31,693 nt of DNA from Tieghemiomyces parasiticus (Eukaryota > Kickxellomycota > Dimargaritomycetes > Dimargaritales > Dimargaritaceae): positions 1 through 31,693 of the forward strand of contig JANBPT010000537.1 in NCBI GenBank assembly GCA_027575765.1, in the 5' to 3' direction. Positions 11,121 through 19,877 of this stretch are shown one piece after another (positions within the stretch are counted from its first letter, which is position 1; the number at the start of each line of letters is the position of its first letter). Made by a program: the position numbers and the translations under genes. A model generated the notes under the pieces. The model saw nothing but the letters and a program-made list of their open reading frames with translations, was not told the origin of the DNA and searched no databases.

Positions 11121-12641
11121 ATGACCACTCCGGACTCCGCCTCGCCCGCGGCCGGGGCCGGTACCGCCGTTCCACTCGCCAAGCTGGCCGCCGAGCGGGT
11201 GATCAAGACCCTGACCATCGAGAGCGTGGATGTGGTTGTGGTGCAACGCGGCAATCAGACCATTTACAAGCTCGCCAACAACGCCGCAGTCTCGACTCTG
11301 CCCCCACAGACCCGCCAGCTGGTGATCGCGCGGCTTAAGGAATTACACCAGGGGACCTCGACACCGACCCAGACCCCGCCAGTCGGTTCGCCCGCCCCTA
11401 CTCCTACACCACCCCCGGCCAGCACGTCCTTGGCCGCTATCTTGTCGTCGTTAGTAGTTGACAAGAAGGTCAGGCCCAAGCAAACGGCGACTCCAATAGC
11501 GCCGGCCCCGCCCACGGGGATTTCCAAGGAACTGGCGGCGGTGAAAAACGCCATCATGCAGTGCACCGATCCAGCCGAACTCAAGCAATTGCAGGCGGCC
11601 CAGGCGGTGCTGACTGGCGTGCCCGTCCCCGGGGCACCGGCCTCGCCGCTCGGTGCTAAAACCACTGCCCGAACGTCCGGCCCCCACCGATTAAAAGGAG
11701 CTCCCACGACCGGTCCGAAGCGGCCAGGCGACGGTAACGTCAGCCCGCTCATCCGGCGGCGGGTACCGTACCCACGGGTGTCCCCTTCAATTGCCGCCCG
11801 CAAGCTACCTGCGGCCCTAGCCGCCGCGGGTAAGATGGCAGCTTCATCTTCCACAACCGCCACAGCGGCCAAGCGACCCGCCCCCGCATCCGCCACCACC
11901 ACCTCGCCGGACGCGACCTACTGGCGCCAAACCACGCCCCTCACGACGCTCACCTCCCAGCTCGTCGTGTCGGCAGCCCCGGGTGAATCTGGCATGCCCA
12001 AGGACCCCGTGTCCCGACTACTGACCCTCCGACGCCAGCATCGGTCCGGCCTCAGAGCGAAAGCCAAATCGTCCTCCGTTGCGGAGCGCAAAGCCGCTGG
12101 TAAGCGGGCCACCGGTTCGTGGATCCCCACCCGAGCCGAGGCTGATCTCCGTGACGCTACCGTGAAACGCATTCGACAGGCCTACACCCAGGACCTGAGT
12201 CGGGCACTCGCACCCGACACGGAGACACCCTTCTCGTCCGTCACCGACGCCTACGAGCGACTGGTACCCTTCCACGTGTACCAATACCCAGACCATGACC
12301 TTGTACCCGCTGCCGATCCTGACTACGAACCATCCAAGTACGAGAAACCTGCCCGTCTGCTCAAAAACGTGACTAAGGCTCAGGGCCTGATGCAGCGGTA
12401 CCGTAATTTACTCCGTACAGGGACGCCCGAACCGGCCCCCATTGTGGCGTCCGAGGTGGTCCACGTGCCACTGCCGAGTAAATGGTCATCGGAAGGGCTC
12501 CCTGCCACGGTTGACCGTCGCCTCGACTGGATCGAAACGTCTCCAAGCTCCACCGAACTGTTGCTAGCCCGGAGATTAGTACTCGAAAGTATGAAAACAG
12601 ACGCCGCCCAGTCGCCACCTCCCCCGCCCAGTGAGACTTGA
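11121..12641 (+). CDS. GLTSCR1/BICRA-domain protein, probable SWI/SNF-type remodeller subunit
   Basis: An intronless 506-residue protein. Near residues 347-450 it carries what I recognise as the GLTSCR1 conserved region: KRIRQAYTQDL, then TPFSSVTDAYERLVPFHVYQ, a short linker and further helices. In animals this domain defines BICRA and BICRAL, subunits of the non-canonical BAF chromatin remodeller, where it binds the core subunits. That role for the fungal protein is inference. The rest is low complexity: Pro/Thr-rich around 80-110 (TPTQTPPVGSPAPTPTPPP), Ala/Ser/Thr-rich around 225-260, with basic patches such as KRPGDGNVSPLIRRRVPYPR, suggesting nuclear localisation and disorder. The N-terminus (AERVIKTLTIESVDVVVVQR) may be a small folded element. 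The first ATG in frame is at 11121; the frame is open upstream only with non-ATG codons. Confidence 0.82.
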   Translation: MTTPDSASPAAGAGTAVPLAKLAAERVIKTLTIESVDVVVVQRGNQTIYKLANNAAVSTLPPQTRQLVIARLKELHQGTSTPTQTPPVGSPAPTPTPPPASTSLAAILSSLVVDKKVRPKQTATPIAPAPPTGISKELAAVKNAIMQCTDPAELKQLQAAQAVLTGVPVPGAPASPLGAKTTARTSGPHRLKGAPTTGPKRPGDGNVSPLIRRRVPYPRVSPSIAARKLPAALAAAGKMAASSSTTATAAKRPAPASATTTSPDATYWRQTTPLTTLTSQLVVSAAPGESGMPKDPVSRLLTLRRQHRSGLRAKAKSSSVAERKAAGKRATGSWIPTRAEADLRDATVKRIRQAYTQDLSRALAPDTETPFSSVTDAYERLVPFHVYQYPDHDLVPAADPDYEPSKYEKPARLLKNVTKAQGLMQRYRNLLRTGTPEPAPIVASEVVHVPLPSKWSSEGLPATVDRRLDWIETSPSSTELLLARRLVLESMKTDAAQSPPPPPSET

Positions 12642-12883
12642 TTTTTGTGTCGAATATTACGCAGAAAGAACCCCCCCCCCCGCAGCCTCTCTTCCTTAAC
12701 TTTCCACCTTATTTTCTCCCTGTAATTCTACTTGATTGATAATGCAATGCTATATTTTTAAGTATACCGCTGTTAATTGCTATGCCAGAGGGACAACAGG
12801 AGCTGGCAAGCGGGATCTGACAGGTTGGAAGGACTAATAGTCTAGTGTGTTCAGGGCAAGGTTCTGACCAACCAACAATATTG

Positions 12884-12891
12884 TCACGTGA
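12884..12891. promoter_or_regulatory. TCACGTGA E-box upstream of UTP22
   Basis: Perfect 8-bp palindrome TCACGTGA, about 450 nt before the UTP22 start. This is the extended site preferred by Cbf1/USF-type bHLH proteins. Function here is inferred from sequence alone. Confidence 0.4.
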
Positions 12892-12922
12892 TACGAGTCT
12901 CCGGACACCGAGTTTCAACGCC

Positions 12923-12934
12923 TGGAAAATTCAC
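12923..12934 (+). promoter_or_regulatory. RRPE-like element, copy 1
   Basis: TGGAAAATTCAC resembles the ribosomal-RNA-processing element (core GAAAATTT) found before ribosome-biogenesis genes in yeasts, and it lies before UTP22, a gene of that class. A near-identical second copy follows about 115 nt downstream. Confidence 0.35.
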
Positions 12935-13048
12935 GGCACCTGGGTGGGCTAGAGGACGACTGGCCCTCCTCACCCACCTCCGGTGCCTTCCATCGCCTTT
13001 TTACCTGGTTGCGCTGGTAAGCCCGAATCCAGTGTACTAGTCCTGTGG

Positions 13049-13061
13049 TGGAAAATTTCAC
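13049..13061 (+). promoter_or_regulatory. RRPE-like element, copy 2
   Basis: TGGAAAATTTCAC, which differs from copy 1 by one extra T. It contains the full GAAAATTT core and lies about 280 nt before the UTP22 start codon. Confidence 0.4.
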
Positions 13062-13290
13062 TTGCCGAGTAACTAGCGCAGTGCCTATACCGGCGTTTTT
13101 TTTTTCTTTTTATTTTTCGGGCGACAGTCAACGGTGCTACGGGCACGATAGGTTCGGCTCTAGCCTTGTGAATCTGGCCTCCCATGGACTCATTGCACAC
13201 CCAGTGACACCTTTGCATTTATTGTACCATTCACCACTACCTGTGGGTTTCTCCAGTCGCTCATTCCACTAGCCCCTTTGCATATATATC

Positions 13291-13306
13291 TTTCCCCCCC
13301 CCTCAG
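13291..13306 (+). promoter_or_regulatory. Poly-C tract ending in TCAG in UTP22 leader
   Basis: TTT, nine C, then TCAG, 30 nt before the UTP22 ATG. It looks like a polypyrimidine tract plus 3' splice site. Together with the GTAAGC at 13017 it could bound a 5'-UTR intron of about 290 nt. No transcript evidence is available. Confidence 0.35.
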
Positions 13307-13336
13307 CCCACAGTCTCGCCCTGACTTTTGCCCACC

Positions 13337-16300
13337 ATGACCGCCCCGACGAACCCTGCCGAGCTCTACGGGCTGAACCTGCTCCAGATGCAGATCGACG
13401 AGCTGCTGGGTGAGGTACGGGTACCGCATGATTCGGTCCCGACACTACAGGCGGCCCTGAAGAAAATCAAAGCCCTAGTCGAGGCCACCGAGGCAATGCC
13501 CAACAAATCCTACCCCAAGGCCGCCTCCCAGCTCAAGAAGAAAAGTCGAGTGATTGTACCATACCCGGTGACCGACAAGTCGGTACGGGTGGGGTTCCAA
13601 CCTCCGACCAAGGTCAACGTCGTCGGTAGCTATGCGTTCCAAGGCGCCACCCGTACCCGGTTCGGATTTAACGTGGACGTGGTCGTACCAATGCCCGATG
13701 AACTCTTCGCCACCGAATCGATGGGTAGCCAAGCCTACTTTTCCCAGCGTGCGTTCTTCCTTTCCGTACTCGCCGCCGCCCTCCAGGCCGACAAGGACGC
13801 CCAAAGGGCCTGGGATATCAAATTCGCCCTGCTACGTGGCGACCCGCGTCGACCTATTATTACCGTGCGCGCCAAACCCGCCGGCCAGGGTTCTACTGAT
13901 TTGGACTTCTCGGCCTCCAACGCCACTATCCGCATTCTGCCGGCCCTGGGCGCGGTTCCGACTTGGCTGCGCATCGTTCGCCGGCCTGACACCGACCTTC
14001 CGGCGCTAACAGACGCCGAACGGGCCATCATCACCGAGGACACGGTCTACACCACCCACCTCGCCACCCTCCACCGCGCCCAGCAGGACTGTCCGTGCTT
14101 CCGGGATGCCGCCTCACTGGCGCGGGTCTGGTTCAGCCAGCTCGGCTATGACAACGGCCACGACACCCAACACCAGTTCGGCGCGTTCCACTGGTCTATG
14201 ATTCTGGTCCACCTGCTGCAGGCCGGGGGCCCACGCGGAAGCCGTCTGTTGTCCAACCAGCTCTCAGCCTACCAACTCTTCCGCGGAACCCTTAATTATC
14301 TGGCCACCCACGACTTTGCCGCCCAGCCTGTCAGCCTGGCCGACGCCAAGGCGAGCCGCCCGGTTGATGGCAGCGATAGCGAGGAGGAAGAGGGCAACGG
14401 GGAGGAATCGGAAGCGGATACCCTAGAAAGTCATCAGAACGCCGCCCTGGGCGGTCTCGTCCTGCTCGATCCGTCCGGTCGGGTCAACCTTCTGCGTACG
14501 GTGCCGACCACCGAGATGGAACGTGTTCGATTTGCAGCGGCCAACACCATGGCCCAACTCGACGACCAGGCCGCTGACCACTTCATGGCCCTGTTTTTGC
14601 AGGCGGCCGACGCCCCACTCCTGGCCTACGACCACACTTTCACCCTTGCCCGGCTAGACGCACCCCTCGCCGATGTCGACCCAGCGGTCTATGCTTCCGC
14701 TCCGTTTCCGGCCCTGGTCAACGCCCAGCGTGTGCAGACCCTACTCAAGACCGCCCTCGGTACGCGGGTACGGCTGGTCCACGTCGCATGTGCCCCACGG
14801 GTGACCTCCTGGGACCTGGCCGAGGTACCTGATACCCACACCGACAACGATGCCGAGGAGGACGAGGACAAGGCGGGCCACTCGGGTACCTTGGGTTTGA
14901 TCCTCAACGGGTCCGAGGCCAACCGGGTGGTAGACCGCGGGCCATCCCCGGAAGACCCCGAGGCCTACGCCGCATTTCGAGCCATCTGGGGTGACCGTGC
15001 CGAGCTGCGGCGGTTCAAAGACGGCAGTATTGTGGAGTCGGTGGTGTGGTCCAGTGCCTCCGCCGATTCGACCCACCTGGTCATCGTAGACGTTGTCGCT
15101 TACCTGCTTCGTCAGCACTTTGCCGACCAGGCCCCGGCGTTCGACTACCCGGTGGGCCGCCTGTACAACACGATCCAGAGCCCTATTCAGTTCAAGGTGG
15201 AGAACCACAGCGCTAACCAGTACGTGGCGGCCATCCAGTCCTTCGGCAAGTTCGTCGAATTTCTGCGCTCCCTCCGCCACCTTCCCCTAGATATCAAGGA
15301 CGCCGTCCCGTTTTCCGCGGGCCTGCGTTACACCTCACTCTTCCCGCCGACCAATTTGTCCGCGGCCCGTCAGGGGGCGCATCTGGAGCCGATCGAGGCC
15401 CACCTGGTCTTTGAGGAATCTTCCAAGTGGCCACGCGACCTGGTGGCCCTGCAGAAGACCAAGGTGGCGTTTTACCTAGCCCTACAGGCCGCCATACCCC
15501 GCAACCGGGGTAAGTTGATAGTAGAGCAGCTGGATCTCTACCAGGGTGCCATCGGTACCGGGGCCGCCCTGGATGTCTACACGGGCGAGGGGTACCCGGT
15601 CCGTCTGCGCATTCTCCTACCGATGGAGGAGGAGGTGCTACGTAAGGTGGCCACCGACTCGCAGCGGCCCCTCCCGGCCGCCGCCCAAGCCGCCTTGGTC
15701 CGTGTGTACGAGGCCCACCAGACCCTATATACCCGCCGCCCGTGGCTGCACGGTCGCGTCCAGGCCCTGGCCCTGATCCACCCCGTCTACGGTCAAACCG
15801 TACGCCTGCTTAAACGTTGGGCCGGCGTGCACCTCCTCGGCGAGCTGCAGGTCCCCGCCGAACTGTGGGAACTACTGGCCGCCGCGGTGTTTCTGCGTCC
15901 AGCCCCGTGGACCGCGCCTGGTAGCGCTGTGGCCGGTTTCTTCCGCACACTGGACTTGGTGGCCCGGTTCAACTGGAAGGCCGAACCCTTGATTGTAGAT
16001 TTCAACGACGAAATGACCCCCGCTATGCGTCAGGAAGTGGAGGAGCAGTTCCGCCTCAACCGGAACCGCATCGCTGAGCAGTTGGCCCGCAAGATGCAGC
16101 GCAACACGGCCGCGAAGCGGGCCCACCCGGACCAGTCGGCGGTCGCTGCGGCACAGCTCACCCACGGCACCCCGACGGCCGCCATGTTCATCGCCACCGT
16201 ACCGGACCTTGCCAGCCGGTGGTGGACTGCCCACGAGCCCCGCAAGGTCGTTTTGCACCGCATCGTCGCCCTGGCACGGGCCACGCTTGCCAGCTCCCAG

Positions 16301-16849
16301 ACGGCCGCCGCCGCCGTCGACCCGTCCGGTGTCGCCACCTTGGCCAGCGGATTCGTCACCCCACTTACCGATTATGACGTGGTGATCCATTTTGACCCCC
16401 AATGCAACCCCCAGAAGGAGACCCGGTTCGACATTTCCGCCCTCACTGGCCGGTCCTGCCTCGAGGTGAATACTGCCTCTAGCGATGCGGCTCAGCAGCC
16501 GGATAAGGGCGGCAGGGCGGGCCCAGCCTTCAATGGGAAGGCGACAATCCAACGGATCGGGCTTAGCCCTATTTCCGAGTTTGTCCGGGATCTGCAGCGC
16601 ATCTACGCTGATACGCTACTCTTCTTTTATGACACCAATGGTGGTCTGGTCGCCGGGGCCATCTGGCTGCCGACCGTCCGCAAACCCCAGCACTTCCGGG
16701 CGGACCTCGCACTGAATACGATGCCTGTCGACGGGACTACCGGTCCGCAGGTGGCCGTGAACGGGCCGGCCATCCTTTCCGAGATCTCTCGGCTAGGCGC
16801 GGAGATGATCGTTGATATGGATATCAACCGACCGCCGCCGTCAGTTTAA
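13337..16849 (+). CDS. UTP22: U3 snoRNP / small-subunit processome protein Utp22 (Nrap, NOL6)
   Basis: Nucleolar scaffold of the small-subunit processome (UTP-C module with Rrp7 and CK2), needed for 18S rRNA maturation. The single-exon product is 1170 residues; human NOL6 is 1146 and yeast Utp22 1237. The first Nrap domain has KVNVVGSYAFQ near residue 92 and the nucleotidyltransferase-like FNVDVVVPMP. The family hallmark ELRRFKDGSIVESVVW is near 555-570, followed by the second repeat with YPVGRLYNTIQSP. The C-terminal domain shows TPLTDYDVVIHFDPQCNP and, near the end, LLFFYDTNGGLVAGAIWLP. These poly(A)-polymerase-like folds are thought to be catalytically dead in this family. Two acidic loops (SDSEEEEGNGEESEAD and DNDAEEDEDK) interrupt the repeats. 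The start is the ATG in the context CCCACCATG, a good Kozak match; the frame is open upstream only from a TTG. Confidence 0.96.
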   Translation: MTAPTNPAELYGLNLLQMQIDELLGEVRVPHDSVPTLQAALKKIKALVEATEAMPNKSYPKAASQLKKKSRVIVPYPVTDKSVRVGFQPPTKVNVVGSYAFQGATRTRFGFNVDVVVPMPDELFATESMGSQAYFSQRAFFLSVLAAALQADKDAQRAWDIKFALLRGDPRRPIITVRAKPAGQGSTDLDFSASNATIRILPALGAVPTWLRIVRRPDTDLPALTDAERAIITEDTVYTTHLATLHRAQQDCPCFRDAASLARVWFSQLGYDNGHDTQHQFGAFHWSMILVHLLQAGGPRGSRLLSNQLSAYQLFRGTLNYLATHDFAAQPVSLADAKASRPVDGSDSEEEEGNGEESEADTLESHQNAALGGLVLLDPSGRVNLLRTVPTTEMERVRFAAANTMAQLDDQAADHFMALFLQAADAPLLAYDHTFTLARLDAPLADVDPAVYASAPFPALVNAQRVQTLLKTALGTRVRLVHVACAPRVTSWDLAEVPDTHTDNDAEEDEDKAGHSGTLGLILNGSEANRVVDRGPSPEDPEAYAAFRAIWGDRAELRRFKDGSIVESVVWSSASADSTHLVIVDVVAYLLRQHFADQAPAFDYPVGRLYNTIQSPIQFKVENHSANQYVAAIQSFGKFVEFLRSLRHLPLDIKDAVPFSAGLRYTSLFPPTNLSAARQGAHLEPIEAHLVFEESSKWPRDLVALQKTKVAFYLALQAAIPRNRGKLIVEQLDLYQGAIGTGAALDVYTGEGYPVRLRILLPMEEEVLRKVATDSQRPLPAAAQAALVRVYEAHQTLYTRRPWLHGRVQALALIHPVYGQTVRLLKRWAGVHLLGELQVPAELWELLAAAVFLRPAPWTAPGSAVAGFFRTLDLVARFNWKAEPLIVDFNDEMTPAMRQEVEEQFRLNRNRIAEQLARKMQRNTAAKRAHPDQSAVAAAQLTHGTPTAAMFIATVPDLASRWWTAHEPRKVVLHRIVALARATLASSQTAAAAVDPSGVATLASGFVTPLTDYDVVIHFDPQCNPQKETRFDISALTGRSCLEVNTASSDAAQQPDKGGRAGPAFNGKATIQRIGLSPISEFVRDLQRIYADTLLFFYDTNGGLVAGAIWLPTVRKPQHFRADLALNTMPVDGTTGPQVAVNGPAILSEISRLGAEMIVDMDINRPPPSV

Positions 16850-17500
16850 AATTAGGTTGCGCTAGAAAGTCAGATGCTACTACGCTTTCGGGTGCGGCAT
16901 TTTCATTGAACCCTGGGAAATGTCACTCTCTTCGGTGATGCTTTTGTCCTGCTTCTTTGTCCATCTCATCATCAGTTTTTGCTATGTTTTGTTATTTTTA
17001 AAAAAATTACCAATGAATTCATATCGGGTCGATCTCCTTGACGGACAATTCCTATTGCTAAAGTATTATTTTGGACTCGCCTTGTGAAGCCATGACTCAA
17101 GTAACTCAACAGCAGCGCCAGCCCGAACGCTCTTCAGCTGGACGGAGCCCAGGAATGACACTTTGGCCAGCTCGACCGAGTCACGCCGTGGGAGGCTGAT
17201 TTAACGTCTGGGGCATGCCAAACCGCGGTAGCTATCTGTGAAAGCAACCTCACAGGCCCTCACCTGTACCCTACCCCACCCCCTGCACCCCACCACGAGG
17301 CAATGCATGGGCAGGCGCAAGGTGTCTCTTCCCTTTGCCCTGCCGTCGCTTGCTGCGCCCGTGTTCTTTCGCTTGGCAACAACTCCACCTTGCCAACCCC
17401 GTCTCGCTTCCCTCGCAATCTGCCCAGTTACCCTTTTTCTTCCTCCCATCACAACCTTTCTCCATCCCACTCCGCGTCCAACTCATTTCCTTCATTCGCC
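16850..17500. other. Intergenic region UTP22 / omega-amidase
   Basis: About 650 nt. The first 200 nt are A/T-rich (TTATTTTTAAAAAAATTA near 16992-17009) and probably hold the UTP22 3' end, though no exact AATAAA is seen. The last 250 nt before the amidase are pyrimidine-rich. No TATA box or supported gene. Confidence 0.45.
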
Positions 17501-18504
17501 ATGCCGCTCGGTAGTAAGCTCCTGAATATCGCCCTGGTGCAGATGCGGGTCACAGCCAATAAGGCCACGAACCTCCGGGTAGCCCGTGACAAGGTTCTGG
17601 CCGCGGCCCGTCAAGGTGCTGACATGGTCGTTCTTCCGGTAAGTATACCAGACGACATGGGCTGACCTAGCAGCCCCTTCACCCCACCACCACGTATGGA
17701 CCGTATGACTCACCGAGCTTAAACTGCGCTCCATACCCGCCAACGATATGGTTACTTACGTAGGAATGCTTCAATTCGCCCTACGGGGTGCAGCACTTCG
17801 CCAAGTATGCCGAAGCCATCAAGGGAACGGAGCCTGGTGAGAGCATCCAAGCGCTAGCTGGTATGGCTCGCGAGGCTCAGGTTTACCTGGTGGGTGGGTC
17901 GATCCCCGAGGTGGACCCGACGACGTCCAAGCACTACAACACCTGTCCAGTATTCAATCGGGAGGGTGAATTGCTGACCACGCACCGCAAGGTACACCTA
18001 TTCGATATTGACGTCCCGGGCAAGATTACCTTCCGTGAGAGCGCGGTCCTGAGCCCCGGTGAACACCTCTCGCACTTTGCCACCGAATGGGGCCCCATCG
18101 GTCTCGGTATCTGCTACGACCTCCGGTTCCCCGAGATGGCCATGATCGCCGCCCGGCGTCACGGCTGCGTCGCCATGGTGTACCCGGCGGCGTTCAACAC
18201 CACCACGGGCCCGACATTCTTTGAGTTGCTACAGCGCGCCCGCGCGGTAGATAATCTCTTCTACGTGGCCACCTGCTCCCCGGCCCGGCCCCCTGCTGAA
18301 GAACTGGCCCAGGGAAGCTATCCGGCCTGGGGTCACTCAACTGTCATCAGCCCGATCGGCGAGGTCGTGGCCACCTGCGATGCTGAAGATACCATCGTGC
18401 ACGCCCAGCTCGACTTTGACAAACTGGCCGAGTACCGCACATCCTACCCGATCTACCAGCAGCGTCGTTTCGACCTCTACCCGGATGTGGCCGAGGGGTC
18501 CTAA
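17501..18504 (+). CDS. NIT2: Omega-amidase / deaminated-glutathione-amidase-like nitrilase (NIT2 type)
   Basis: Carbon-nitrogen hydrolase that splits alpha-ketoglutaramate or alpha-ketosuccinamate to the 2-oxoacid and ammonia, a repair and glutamine-transamination step in cytosol or mitochondria. Exon 1 is 17501-17638 (46 codons), exon 2 is 17764-18504; the 125-nt intron (GTAAGT...ACGTAG) is in phase 0. The product has 292 residues, the usual size. The catalytic triad is complete: Glu47 in [10 protein letters not shown] (created exactly at the splice junction), Lys122 in [10 protein letters not shown], and Cys163 in [12 protein letters not shown]. The PECFNSPYG and [11 protein letters not shown] segments favour the Nit2 group over Nit1, which acts on deaminated glutathione. 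The intron contains stops in frame, so without splicing the enzyme would end before Cys163. Confidence 0.95.
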
Positions 18505-19877
18505 ATGGCCCGCCAGATGTGCCGTGGCATGACGGTCCGTTTATCAAAAGAACTCTAAGTGAACAGCTTGAAATCCATTTAGCATGATGTTATTGGTCAC
18601 GTACCGTACTTTTGCAGGTGTGGGCCCAGGGTAGTGGGGAAAATATGAGCTTGGATAAGAGTTTAATGTAGCCAAAGCGGGGGGGGTCTGGTATCAGCCG
18701 GTTCATAGAGAATTAGGGTAGAGGAGACGGTTGAGGTGTTGAGTGTATGGTTGGGGTATCCTTAAGAGACAGGGTACGCCACTTCCGATTTTGGACCAGC
18801 TGGTGACTTTACTGTGGAGAAGGTCGGTGCTACAGCTCTGGTCTGTAGCCATCATGGGAAGAGATAAATGGCTATAACGAAACATGTCAGCCTAAGACGA
18901 AGGTAACAGATTGATTAACCACCATAGCCATTGCGCAAGGGGACATGGTGTATTTGGGAAACGTGGAAGTGCCATGGACTTTTTTCCTCCTTCAAATGAT
19001 TGAAGAAGGAGTAAGAGCAAATAAGGGGGGCCGATGGAATTGACAGTGAAGTGATAATCGGAAAGATCATAGCCCAACCGCCATCCAAGCGACCTTGTTA
19101 GTTTCATTATAATCCAACAGGGTACGGGATAAGCACTGGCCTTGGAAAGCGGGCCTAGGAGTGGAGCAACGGCCAGGTCCTCAAGCGTCATATTACAGCG
19201 GAGCTGATTGGTCTTGCCCTAAGCACACAATCAAGAGCACTAGGGCGCCAGCCCTGATAAGGTATGTCATGAGAGAGAGACCTGGGAGGCAGAGCTGCAC
19301 AGCGCGATACAATGGTACCTGTTCGATCTTTGCAACCTCCTTCTCGAGAGCCGTCTCTCCATCCCTATAGTCTAGTCTAAGAAAAATGTATCGTTATGAT
19401 GGCTGCGGTAGGACCTGCTGCGGACAAGAGGGGGAAAATCAAGTTTTACTGGATACCGCGCCAAGCCACAGGCAGGCTAAAGGACCTTCGCCACATGTTC
19501 GATCGAATCTAAAGGTTATGTTGGCCAATAGACGATGGCATGTCAGGTGCTGGTAGTTCCGTACACCCCCTGCTACGCCATCCCCACGAGTGCCGGCCTT
19601 CCAGAGCTGACCCACCTGGGCGAATTGTTTATATTATCAACTCTCACCCGACGGGTTCCCAAGCCTTCACATTTCCCCCCCCCCAGGCTTCCAAAGTCTC
19701 AGGTTCTCCATTTCAGGCTTGAATTAGCTACTATCCTTGCCGTTCAGCACATTGCGCTCGCTCATTTCTTATCCATTCGCTTCCTACCCGACCCCCCATC
19801 GACCACAATTGTATTCTCATTGCCCTTCGCTGACGGCAGGCCCCGTTTTCCCACCCCGCCGTTTGACCACTGCCCTC
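18505..19877. other. Intergenic region omega-amidase / VID27
   Basis: About 1.4 kb without a supported gene. Minus-strand open frames at 18703-18885 and 18892-19191 lack motifs and convincing starts. A run of eight G lies at 18679-18686. The last 190 nt before VID27 hold no ATG and are pyrimidine-rich, so they are probably its leader; the tract at 19672-19686 is listed separately. Confidence 0.5.
19672..19686 (+). promoter_or_regulatory. Poly-C tract ending in CAG in VID27 leader
   Basis: TTT, ten C, then AG. It resembles the tract before UTP22 and could be the 3' splice site of a 5'-UTR intron. From here to the VID27 ATG (191 nt) there is no upstream ATG. A candidate donor GTATGT is at 19262, but this pairing is speculative. 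Confidence 0.35.

Larger units (their letters stand above)
12642..13336. other. Intergenic region before UTP22
   Basis: About 700 nt. It begins with the 3' end of the GLTSCR1-domain gene, including a run of eleven C at 12671-12681 and A/T-rich sequence near 12740-12770. It then holds an E-box at 12884-12891, two RRPE-like elements, a possible leader donor GTAAGC at 13017, a T-rich tract at 13096-13118, TATATAT at 13283-13289, and a T3C9-TCAG tract at 13291-13306. Confidence 0.5.

Noticed and set aside
15872..16552. 226-codon minus-strand frame opposite UTP22
   Set aside because: Shadow of a GC-rich conserved gene; the plus-strand reading is clearly UTP22.
17639..17763. Premature stop in the omega-amidase gene, considered as a pseudogene
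   Set aside because: The interval is a normal GT-AG intron, and splicing restores the catalytic PECFNSPYG motif exactly.
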